Positions 4,824-13,900 of a stretch of DNA of 44,845 bases are shown piece after piece. Positions within the stretch are counted from its first letter, which is position 1, and the number at the start of each line of letters is the position of its first letter. The position numbers were made by a program, and so were the translations under genes. Origin of the DNA: a virus; the IMG/VR virus record IMGVR_UViG_3300025009_000029, positions 1 through 44,845 of that record. One strand, given 5' to 3'. Under the pieces are notes generated by a model. The model worked only from the letters and a program-made list of their open reading frames with translations, did no database searches and had not been told where the DNA came from.

Positions 4824-6200
4824 ATGAAAGGTGATGGTTCGCTTAATAATCCGTGGAATTTAGCCACCGCTTTGTCGGCTGGTTCTGTTCCGGCTGGCCG
4901 TACCCTTTACCTGCGTGGTGGAACGTATCAAGGTAACTATAACTGCACGTTGAATGGAACTGCCGAAGCGCCTATATTGATTAAGCCTTATCCGGGTGAA
5001 AGAGTAGTCCTTGATGGCGATTTGACTATCGCAGGTTCTTATACTCACTGGTATGACATTGAAAAGACCCAGACAGGCGTTGCGAGATGGTCAGATGAGG
5101 AAGGCTCTAATCCCGTATCGCTCACCAAAGGAAATATTACCGCAACTGGTGTTGGAATAAAGTTAATCAATTGGATTGTTTATGACCAAGTTTCGGACGG
5201 AATAGGTTTTTGGCAAGCAGCAAGTGGGGCAGAACTCTATGGTTGTTTGATGTTCAATAATGGTTGGCTTTCAACTGATAGAGGACACGGACACTCAATT
5301 TATACACAGAACGCAGTTGCCAATGCCGCGAAGTCTATTAAACATTGTATTCTCGCTCAAGAGTTTGGGGCAAATTTCAGTAATCTTGCACTTTACGGCG
5401 CTGCTGGACAATTAGCACATTATGTCATTGACGGTATTGTAGTAATTTCTGGAAAGATGCTGCTTGGTGGAGGTGAACCCCTTACAGATATTCTGGTGAA
5501 AAACTCACACATGTATGGAGACTTACTGCAATTTGGATATGCTGATATTGAGAACAACGAATTCACATTGCAAGACAGCATTGCGGTTAATACAGAAGCC
5601 AACCCATTCAGAATGATGTATGTAAAAACCGCGAATGTTTCAAATTGTACTCTTGCCAACCTTGAAACGTCTGCCCCACCTGCGGGATACGATTATGTTT
5701 CTTATACTTATGACCGCTCCGCAGGGTATATGGCGTTTACTGGAACTGGAAATGCGTATCACTACACAGGAGCAGAGGCAAAACCATTCGCTTATGGTAA
5801 TCCAGATGCGGTCGGTGTAAAAACCTTTGCAGAGTGGCAGACTTTGACAGGTTCGGATGCGGATAGTACCTACTCCACTGATGCACCAGCCGATTCTGTG
5901 ACCGTAATCCCAAATGAATATGACACCAATAAAGCAATCATTGTTATCTGGAATCACACACTGGCTAACAGTGTCAATGTTGATTTGACTGGATTCCTTG
6001 CTGCGGACGATACCTATAGATTGAGAAGCGCGATTAACTATTTTGGTGATGTGGCAACTGGAACGGTAGGTGCTGGTGATGTTATCGCAGTGGATATGCA
6101 AGCAGTAAGCCACGATGTTGCGATTCCGAGAGATTGGGAAACGGCTTTGATTGATACAACCTTCCCAAGATTCGGATGCTTTGTTATTGAGAAAACATAA
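4824..6200 (+). CDS. Right-handed beta-helix (pectate-lyase-like) tail protein, N-terminus apparently split by a frameshift (458 aa)
   Basis: The N-terminus (GDGSLNNPWNLATAL, then RTLYLRGGTYQGNY) is the standard opening of phage beta-helix proteins, followed by about ten strand-turn repeats to residue 300 and a C-terminal beta domain (about 360-457). Such proteins bind or cut host surface polysaccharide. The ATG at 4824 is only three bases after GGAGG. The expected upstream segment, resembling the YYVSPxG motif, is coded in another frame as GYEGIYYASPGG just before the start. The gene may therefore be frameshifted, or read by recoding. No catalytic residues can be assigned. Confidence 0.8.
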   Translation: MKGDGSLNNPWNLATALSAGSVPAGRTLYLRGGTYQGNYNCTLNGTAEAPILIKPYPGERVVLDGDLTIAGSYTHWYDIEKTQTGVARWSDEEGSNPVSLTKGNITATGVGIKLINWIVYDQVSDGIGFWQAASGAELYGCLMFNNGWLSTDRGHGHSIYTQNAVANAAKSIKHCILAQEFGANFSNLALYGAAGQLAHYVIDGIVVISGKMLLGGGEPLTDILVKNSHMYGDLLQFGYADIENNEFTLQDSIAVNTEANPFRMMYVKTANVSNCTLANLETSAPPAGYDYVSYTYDRSAGYMAFTGTGNAYHYTGAEAKPFAYGNPDAVGVKTFAEWQTLTGSDADSTYSTDAPADSVTVIPNEYDTNKAIIVIWNHTLANSVNVDLTGFLAADDTYRLRSAINYFGDVATGTVGAGDVIAVDMQAVSHDVAIPRDWETALIDTTFPRFGCFVIEKT

Positions 6201-6223
6201 AATAGTCAGTTTGTGGAGGTAAT

Positions 6224-6613
6224 TTGGAATTTCAATGCTTAATGAACCCCCCTAAATTCCTGGTGAAAATGACCAAACACAGGTTCACTTTCGCCTTGAA
6301 TGAAACAGAAGCACGGGTTATTCCACAAGTTACAGAGTGGGCGTTTGGAAAACAATGGTTGATCGCTCATATAAACGGTAAGGAAACGCACGAAGATGTA
6401 TTGGGGTTGATGTCTACCTACAGAATAGACCCTAGAGATAAGACCATCTACATTGTATTTGATGCACATGATGGCGGTAAGCACGTAGAGGCACTTGTGA
6501 ACGCACACATGAAAGCAGAATGGCTCAAAGTTCAAATAGAGGAAACGGACAGTCCAAATGGCAAAGTGGGAAAAAGGTCAATCAGGAAATCCGAGTGGGT
6601 CACAGCCGGGTAG
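6224..6613 (+). CDS. Phage protein of unknown function upstream of the terminase genes (129 aa)
   Basis: TTG at 6224 follows GTGGAGGTAA and is the best start; an ATG at 6242 has no site. The product looks like a compact alpha/beta protein, with strands RFTFALN, KQWLIAHI and KTIYIVFDAH and a helix at about 90-105; the C-terminus is basic. It overlaps the next gene by 56 bases. It has no recognised family. A role in packaging is only suggested by position. Confidence 0.65.
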   Translation: MEFQCLMNPPKFLVKMTKHRFTFALNETEARVIPQVTEWAFGKQWLIAHINGKETHEDVLGLMSTYRIDPRDKTIYIVFDAHDGGKHVEALVNAHMKAEWLKVQIEETDSPNGKVGKRSIRKSEWVTAG

Positions 6614-6950
6614 TAGAGTAACAATCACCGATGCTATCCGCAAGGCGATCACTAGAGACGAATATAAACTTGTCCTGAAAGGCGGCAAGGACTTCAAGGC
6701 TATCCCGAAAGACGAGATGGCGAGGTACTTGGCAGAAGCCATGATGACTGGTGAAGTTAAGTTACCCAATGAAGCCATTATGAAACTTGCCCCGAAAGAA
6801 TGGTGGGAGACATACTGGAATATTGTCAATCGTTTGGACGGCCCGCCTATGCAGGCTATTGATCTAACGAACAGACAGGTACTTAACTTCGATGCCAATG
6901 ATACTATATTTGATTCAAAGGTAGAGGTTGATGCAGACAAAGTGGAGTGA
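6558..6950 (+). CDS. terS: DUF5681-like DNA-binding protein, candidate small terminase subunit (130 aa)
   Basis: The N-terminus MAKWEKGQSGNPSGSQPGSR is the signature of the DUF5681 family, often found directly before the large terminase. Residues 23-90 are helical. The start at ATG 6558 is fixed by this conserved N-terminus despite the overlap with the previous gene. Its end overlaps the start of the large terminase, suggesting coupled synthesis. As the small subunit it would recognise the packaging site on phage DNA. The assignment rests on context and the N-terminal motif, not on a classical small-terminase fold. Confidence 0.65.
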   Translation: MAKWEKGQSGNPSGSQPGSRVTITDAIRKAITRDEYKLVLKGGKDFKAIPKDEMARYLAEAMMTGEVKLPNEAIMKLAPKEWWETYWNIVNRLDGPPMQAIDLTNRQVLNFDANDTIFDSKVEVDADKVE

Positions 6951-8298
6951 TCTCTTTTCTCCGACCAAGAAACAACTAGACGCTCTCGCTGCGATTGGCA
7001 GGAGTGAGTATGTGCTTTACGGCGGAGCCAGGGGTGGGTCAAAGTCCCATTTGCTTCGCTGGTGGTTGCTACAGTTTCTTATCGAGATGTATAAGCGTGG
7101 ATTTGAGAATGCAAGAGTTATGTTGGCTTGCGAGAGTTACCCTGTTCTACAAGACCGACAGGTTTCTAAAATTGATACAGAGTTTCCTAGATGGCTGGGT
7201 GAAGTTAAAACTACGAAAACAGAGGGACTAGGTTACTATGTAAACCCTGAATTTGGTGGCGGGGCAATTATGCTTAGGAACTTGGATAATCCCTCTAAAT
7301 ATATGGGAGCGGAGTTTGCTGCTATCGGTGTAGACCAGATCGAGAAGATAAAGAAAGATACATTTGATATTCTAGTGGGTTCTAAACGATGGCCTGGTTT
7401 CAACAAAACAAAATTCGTGGCAACCGCTAACCCTGGTGGTTATGGATGGGTGAAACAATTATGGATTGACAGGAACTTTCCTCCTGAAATGGCAGGGTTT
7501 GAGGATAAGTTTGAATTTGTCCAGTCGCTACCGAAAGACAATCCTTACCTTGACGAGAGTTATTGGGCTGGATTGAAGATGCTCCCTGAAAGAATCCAAA
7601 AGGCGTGGATTGATGGCGACTGGAATGTGTTTTCAGGGCAAGCCTTCCCACAGTTCAATGACAATGAGTTGGATGCTGATTCCCATATCTGTACTCCATT
7701 TGAGATACCTGAACACTGGTTGAAATTCATGGGAGTTGACTGGGGATTTACAGAACCTTTTGTTTGTTTGTGGATAGCAAAAGACCCGATTACTGGAAGA
7801 ATATTTATCTACAATGAACTAACTCGTAGAAGTCTAGCAGACAGGTGGCAGGCTAAAACCATTCGAGATATGACAATGCCACAGGAACACATTACTATGA
7901 CCTTTGCCGACCCCTCTATGTGGTCTGGTAGACACCAAAAGGACAACGGTACGATCACTTCTTCCGCAGATGAATACGCCAATGAGGGCGTGTACTTACA
8001 AAAGGGTGATAATAATAGACTTTCTGGTAAGCGTAAGGTTGATAGGTTGTTGGAGAAACTACCTGATGGCAAACCTGGTCTTATGGTGTTCTCTACTTGC
8101 AAAGAGTTTAGGAGAACTTTCCAATATCTAATGTTGAACGAGCCTGGTCACGGAGATACAGAAGATGTAGCGAGTAAAGGAACAGAGGATCATCACTACG
8201 ATGCCCTACGCTACGCCATATCGTCTTTACGCTCTGACATAGACGCACCAAAAAAGATAGCAACACTCAACCCTTACTATAGTTTGAAAGGGATTTAA
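6931..8298 (+). CDS. terL: Large terminase subunit (ATPase and nuclease)
   Basis: This is the DNA-packaging motor. The ATPase has a Walker A loop, GGARGGSKS (31-39), a Walker B-like IGVDQIE (132-138, with Gln after the Asp), and a coupling motif, ATANPGG (164-170). The RNase H-like nuclease domain shows its acidic residues in GVDWGF (D270), FADPS (D327) and YDALRY (D424). Length is normal for the family. The frame also opens at a TTG three bases upstream, but the ATG at 6931 has the better spacing from GAGG. It would cut concatemers and feed DNA through the portal encoded next. Confidence 0.95.
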   Translation: MQTKWSDLFSPTKKQLDALAAIGRSEYVLYGGARGGSKSHLLRWWLLQFLIEMYKRGFENARVMLACESYPVLQDRQVSKIDTEFPRWLGEVKTTKTEGLGYYVNPEFGGGAIMLRNLDNPSKYMGAEFAAIGVDQIEKIKKDTFDILVGSKRWPGFNKTKFVATANPGGYGWVKQLWIDRNFPPEMAGFEDKFEFVQSLPKDNPYLDESYWAGLKMLPERIQKAWIDGDWNVFSGQAFPQFNDNELDADSHICTPFEIPEHWLKFMGVDWGFTEPFVCLWIAKDPITGRIFIYNELTRRSLADRWQAKTIRDMTMPQEHITMTFADPSMWSGRHQKDNGTITSSADEYANEGVYLQKGDNNRLSGKRKVDRLLEKLPDGKPGLMVFSTCKEFRRTFQYLMLNEPGHGDTEDVASKGTEDHHYDALRYAISSLRSDIDAPKKIATLNPYYSLKGI

Positions 8299-10065
8299 AT
8301 GGCAGATACTAAAAAAATAACCGACCCTATAATCTTTCAGGATATTCAGTCGCACGCTGCTCAACTGAAAAGTCAGTTTGGCACACGTAATACGAAGTTC
8401 AAGGAATACGAGAATATGTATGCTCTCGTAGACGATGATGTTCCTAGTCAGGACTGGATTAAAAAGACACTTGACCCACTTCCTAGAAACAGGATTCTTG
8501 GAGCGCAGAGATTACTTACCGCTACTACTCCAAAATGGATAGTGCCGAGAGAACTAAACACGCCTGATTCGGTAAAGAGTGCCACTCCGATTGAGAAGAT
8601 AGCACAAGCAATCACTTGGGCATCTTCGAGGGTTGCCAAACGTCCTATTTGGTACGAACCTGTCTTACACGCTTTACTTTATTCCGAAGTGGTTATTAAA
8701 GCAGTAAGCGTTAAGGACTTGGTAGATAGTGCTACTACAGACGGACAAAAGAAACGCGCTGAAAGGATTTATAAGACCACTCCTATTCTATTTCAAGCAC
8801 TTAATCCTGCCAACTGCTTCCCTGAATTTGATATTATGGGTATGAGCGCCTTCCATTCGTCAAGTCTAATCACCTGGGGAGACTTCAAGGCAATGCACGG
8901 CGGAGAGAATGAGGTAACTAAACTCGCTCCAACCAAAAAGCCTTATGAAAAAGTGACCTATAACGAGTTCTGGGATGAAACATATCACTATATTTGGTTG
9001 TCAGAGTTTGCCGAAACACCTGTAATTGCTGTAGAACACGGGCTATCAGACATTCCTATTGTCGATCAACTTATAGAAGGATCTGAAACATTCGAGGGAA
9101 CGACCATTCAGACCAGACAACCGTTCTTATACGGGCTAAACGAGAGTGGAATGTGGAAAAGAATGAACCTTGCACACACTATGATGAATAGTTTAGTGTA
9201 TGCTCTTGGTGCAAATCCACTATTTATCTTCAAAAGCCCCGTTCCTGATGCGGACATAAAGATAGATTACTCCGTTCCTGGCGGTGTTGTGAAGTTAATG
9301 AACACAGAAAGCCTTGAACAACTCTCAAAACAGGTAATTGACCCTGCTATTATGCAATTACTTGAAAAGGCAGAGAGTATTGGAGAGGATTCTACCATTT
9401 ATGGTCAGACTTTAGGCGAACCTCTTGGTGCAAATGCCCCATTCTCGATGGTTTCCCTGTTATCTCAATCAGGAAGGCTGCCTTTAATCCCTTATCAGCG
9501 TATGGTATCGTTTGCATTGGCAGATATTATGAAAATATCGCTTGATATGCTTCGAGGAACGTCTGGAAAGATACAAGCTACCGGAGAAAAGGGTATTGTC
9601 GAGTTCTACGCCAAAGATATTCCTGAATACTTCGAGTTGAACTGCAATTTAGACATAGCAATGCCTACTGATGAGCGTCAGAACGTGGTTATGGCTACAC
9701 AGGCTACATTTGGCAATGAGCCGTTGGTTTCAAGGGCTTACGCAATGGAAAAATGGTTGCAAATTGACCAACCTGACGAAATGATAGAGGAAATCTGGGA
9801 AGAAAAGTTGTTGAACGCCGATGCACAGGCAGAGATCATGCAAAAAATGCAAGCAGCGCAGAATCCTCAAATGTCAGGCATACCGCAAGAAGCAATAAGT
9901 CAGTTAGGGGGAGCGGAAAACACATCTACTCCTAGCCCAGGCGTGACCGGACTTCCAATGATAAATGAAGTCGCTGCCCCTGGCGAAGCTAATATAGAAA
10001 ATCCGCTCCCCTTCTCTGGACAACCACCACAGGGCGGGAATACCCCTAGTAATGTAGGTATGTGA
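8299..10065 (+). CDS. Portal protein
   Basis: This 588-residue protein follows the large terminase directly. Its N-terminal half (RNTKFKEYENMYAL, PLPRNRILGAQRLLTATTPKW), helix-rich core and position are those of phage portal proteins. These form the dodecameric ring at one capsid vertex through which DNA passes and to which the tail attaches. The C-terminal 80 residues are rich in Gln, Pro and Gly and likely disordered. No residue-level motif defines portals, so this rests on length, fold pattern and synteny. Confidence 0.85.
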   Translation: MADTKKITDPIIFQDIQSHAAQLKSQFGTRNTKFKEYENMYALVDDDVPSQDWIKKTLDPLPRNRILGAQRLLTATTPKWIVPRELNTPDSVKSATPIEKIAQAITWASSRVAKRPIWYEPVLHALLYSEVVIKAVSVKDLVDSATTDGQKKRAERIYKTTPILFQALNPANCFPEFDIMGMSAFHSSSLITWGDFKAMHGGENEVTKLAPTKKPYEKVTYNEFWDETYHYIWLSEFAETPVIAVEHGLSDIPIVDQLIEGSETFEGTTIQTRQPFLYGLNESGMWKRMNLAHTMMNSLVYALGANPLFIFKSPVPDADIKIDYSVPGGVVKLMNTESLEQLSKQVIDPAIMQLLEKAESIGEDSTIYGQTLGEPLGANAPFSMVSLLSQSGRLPLIPYQRMVSFALADIMKISLDMLRGTSGKIQATGEKGIVEFYAKDIPEYFELNCNLDIAMPTDERQNVVMATQATFGNEPLVSRAYAMEKWLQIDQPDEMIEEIWEEKLLNADAQAEIMQKMQAAQNPQMSGIPQEAISQLGGAENTSTPSPGVTGLPMINEVAAPGEANIENPLPFSGQPPQGGNTPSNVGM

Positions 10066-10274
10066 TGGACGAGAGAAACCTAGCATCAGCACGTATGAAA
10101 GCACAGGTAAGGCGCAAGAAGTATCAGGACAAGAAGCCTGAAAACCTTGATGAGTTCAAAAAAGCGTTTATTGAACAGGTAATGAAAGACCCCGTACAGA
10201 TGGAATACGCAATGAAAGTAATGCCTGAACGAATGAGTAAACTTATGAAACGATATGGATTGAGAGGAGAGTAA
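10065..10274 (+). CDS. Small basic helical protein (69 aa)
   Basis: The start ATG overlaps the portal stop as TGATG, so the two are translationally coupled. The product is almost wholly alpha-helical and strongly basic (ARMKAQVRRKKYQDKKPE, FKKAFIEQVMKDP, MSKLMKRYG). Its composition is suited to a small DNA-binding or head-assembly accessory protein. The function is not identified. Confidence 0.7.
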   Translation: MDERNLASARMKAQVRRKKYQDKKPENLDEFKKAFIEQVMKDPVQMEYAMKVMPERMSKLMKRYGLRGE

Positions 10275-10275
10275 G

Positions 10276-10998
10276 ATGGCACAAGCAATGTTACGAAGTG
10301 ATGGTGGTGGTAAGGCAAAAATACCGTTGCCGAAGGGTGCTGGCAAAACGGCACAAGCAACCAGTATGGTTAAGCAGGGTTCGTCTAACACTAACTGGAA
10401 ACAACCTGTTCAGTCTCCTCTAGATTATAACAAGGGGATGCCTAAAGGTGGGTATGCAGATGTTCCACAGGTAAATCCTAATATCTATTCTCAACCCGTA
10501 ACCGAATCCCAAATCAATCAGGGTATTGGTGGAATGGATGCTCTTACTGGTGGAGGGGCAAACCTGCAAGACTTGATCGGTGGTTTATTCGGAGGGGATG
10601 TACCGTTACCTGGCAGGAACTTCACGTCTGAACAAACAGCCTTGAACTCTATGCAACAAGGAGGTGGTAGGGCTAATCTTTCCCCAGAGGATATGTTCAA
10701 CACCGAGAATATTGACTATCTCCTGCGTAACTTTATGAATATGGGCGGGCCTGGTGGACGTGGAAACATCACTTGGGAAGACATTGTCAACTACCTTCCA
10801 GACAACTACGCCTTCTTGTATCCTGAATACGCTGCATTTATGAATCAGGGCGGACAAGTACCCCTTCCTGGCGGCGGTAGTAATGGATGGACAGGCGGAT
10901 ATACCCCACAAGATTACAGCGTTCCTACTTGGGGCGGTGGTGGATACGGCGACAAAGATTATATGAGGGATAGCGGACTGGTAAACTGGAGAATCTAA
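10276..10998 (+). CDS. Gly/Pro/Gln-rich virion protein (240 aa)
   Basis: It starts one base after the previous stop, with GAGAGGAGAGTAAG ahead of ATG. The protein is low-complexity and Gly-rich throughout (GGMDALTGGGANLQDLIGGL, PGGGSNGWTGGY), with a short helical segment at about 137-175. Two IPLPKG/VPLPG motifs recur (16-21, 109-113, 195-199). Such proteins next to internal virion proteins are often ejected with the DNA. That role is inferred; nothing defines a family. Confidence 0.7.
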   Translation: MAQAMLRSDGGGKAKIPLPKGAGKTAQATSMVKQGSSNTNWKQPVQSPLDYNKGMPKGGYADVPQVNPNIYSQPVTESQINQGIGGMDALTGGGANLQDLIGGLFGGDVPLPGRNFTSEQTALNSMQQGGGRANLSPEDMFNTENIDYLLRNFMNMGGPGGRGNITWEDIVNYLPDNYAFLYPEYAAFMNQGGQVPLPGGGSNGWTGGYTPQDYSVPTWGGGGYGDKDYMRDSGLVNWRI

Positions 10999-13900
10999 TT
11001 GGCAGACCAACCGATTTACAAGGGCTATGCGCCAGGTAAAAAACCGCCTCTAGCCAAACAACCATCTAAACCTATCATACTTCCTTCTGTGGAGAAGAAT
11101 ACTCCTATGACAGAGGAAGATCGTCAGGCGTTCTATAAGATGTCTAACGCCGAGAAGATGTCATATATCTCTCAAAGGCAAAAAGGCTTCAAGACTGACG
11201 CTGATTACTTCCCTAAAAACCCATTACAAAATGTTCACGTAATGAATCAGGCTAGGGATATGAACGTATCCATCTATCCTACTCTACCCGGAATGGGGGC
11301 GAATGGATGGGAGTATCAGAAACAAAATACCAATAGACCGATAGGTTTCTGGGAGAATCCTCAACGTATTGCTCGTTTCAAGGATTACATTGACGCTAAC
11401 CCCGATGCCGTTCTCCCTACGTGGCTGGATAAAGATGTTATTAACTCTGCTTATTCCTATTTACAATATGCCAATCATAATAAACCAGTACAGGAATGGG
11501 GAGTGCTTACTGACCAAGACCCCATTACAGATGCCTTACGAAGTCTACCAGAACCGGAGAATCCGAGAGCGATTGACCCTCTAGTAACTGATTATGACCT
11601 TGAAAAGACGGTGAATCCAGAGGATTTGACCGCTTATCAAAGGGCATTGTATGGCTTTATGTCTCCACAACCAGGCAAGTTCTCTGTTGGTGCTGTGGCA
11701 CAGACAGGACTATCCGCTTTAGGTACTGGCGGTGGTACGTCATTCGTGTTACAAAAACTTACCGGATTGCTACAAACTATAGGGATTACAAAGAATCCTG
11801 CTATGTTTGCTCAACCTGCTGGTATTGCTGGAGCAGTTATCTTTGGTTCTGCTACGTGGTGGCAGATGCAGACAGGGGAAGAATTAGGGGCTGTAAATAC
11901 TCTCCGTTGGCTTGTCGCTCCCCCAGGGCTTCGACTGACAAAACTCGGTAAACAGATAGATCAGAAAGTTATTGATATTATTGATTCCAAACCAGGACTT
12001 CGGGAGTGGTTGGAACAATACAATCCTATTCAGTTCAAGTACGGACAAGAAGCCATTGCCAAAGCGTTCAATGTATTCTCTGAAATGGTCGCTGGTGTTC
12101 TCGGTGTTGTGGCACAAGCAACGTCTGGGGACGAAGATTTTAGTGAAGTTGCAAAGAATCTGGGGGCTGCATATAAGGCGGGTAAGTTATCTTATGTGGC
12201 TTATGGAAAGACAAAGAACCCACTACTTCCTTTGAGTGAGGGAAAGCCACTTGAAGAAGGAAAAATGTGGGACATATCTTCTGGTGAAAACAAACCTGTT
12301 GATATTCCTTCTGGATTTACAGTTGAGGCAACTGCTCTTGATAGACTTCGCAACCAGATAGTTTCTGATCCTGACAACTATAAGAAGTATAAACAAGAGT
12401 TCATTACGAGATTTGGGGTTGAGGGACAGTTGAATGATTTTGTCCTGCAGACCTTACTCGACCCAATGAACGCTGCTCCATATACCAATGCAAAGTTAGT
12501 TGAATTTGCCGGAAAGAAAACAAACAATCCCGCTATGCAGTACGCAGGTAAATTCTCACAGGGCAATCCTGTTGTAGATGCTATTCCATTCCCGTTCAAC
12601 GCAGGGGTTGAGTTACTTTCAGGCGGTAGGTTACAGGGATCGAAGGGTTTTGTTGGCGCTATGGATGCTTACAAAAACTTCATTAATGGGAACATCCCTG
12701 CCAATATGAAAGGCAAGATACCTTATAAAGCACCAGCAGACTACACAAGGTTGGAGAAACTTATTGGTGGTTTGAATGAGGATGGCGTACCCAAGAACTT
12801 ATCGCCACAAGACTTTAGCAAGAAGGCTGTTGAAAATGCAAGCGAGTTGATGCCTGATGCCAAAGCACTTCTATGGTCCTACACACTAACAGACAGGCTT
12901 TACTTCTTGTGGGATTACTCTGGAAAAGATGTTGACGCTTTCTTGAAACTTGTTCAAGCCAGTTCACAGGCTGACCCGAAGTTAGTCAAGGAACAGATTG
13001 CAAGCATATTCAATGAATCTGGGCTACCGGAAGATTATATGGATGCCCGTCAGTTCAATTCCCCTATTGCTGCTGCGCTTGCTACTGGACTTAAAAAGGC
13101 GGTTGATAGTGGCGACATGAGTATGATCGTGCAGAAGTTCCAGGCTACCGCAGAGAACAGAATGAATTTACAACGGTATGCCAGTTTCTTTGGGACTACT
13201 GATGCTAAACTTATCAAGGACTACAAAGACGGTAAGATAAACTACGACAATCTTATAAAACAACTGTCTCTCGATCCAATGAAAGCAGAGATAGCAAAAG
13301 TATTATTCCCGAATGGCGATTCTACGATGTTCAAGATTGATATGGACATCTTCTCAAAGGGGAATACAGCTTACAACGATTCTATGTTGGGGCTGGAAAT
13401 TATCAATCATATCAATAACTCGTTGGATGATTTTGTAATCAATCGGTTTGGCATAAAGATGGACGACCCATTGTGGATGAGGCTGAACCACACTATGAAG
13501 GGGCTACAATCCCTTGCTTTGTTGTCTATGAACCCAAGATACTTTATCTATAACACTATGAACAATATGATTACCCGTATTGCTTCTAATAACTATGGGT
13601 ATACAGACTTCAAGAAGTTTGTGGATACTTATGAACCATTTGTTTCTCGCCAAGATATTGAGGGTGGGTTATCACAGGACTTACTAAACAACGCCAACGT
13701 CTTGTTGAAAGGCAAGAACCAGAAGGCTAAAGGAAGTGCTGTTCTTGAACGTGGTGTTGATAAGATCACTAGAAAACTCGGCGATGTATTGGGGTTTGCA
13801 ACTAAAGCAAGTAGATGGAATGAGAAGTTTGAATCCAGACAGTCCTTCGCTATTGAGTATATCAACGCATTTGGGAAGATTCGTAGGGTTGAGTTGCCAG

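Noticed and set aside
4427-4867. 146-codon leftward frame under the LamG gene
   Set aside because: Antisense shadow of a strong rightward gene, with no start signal and no sensible domain.
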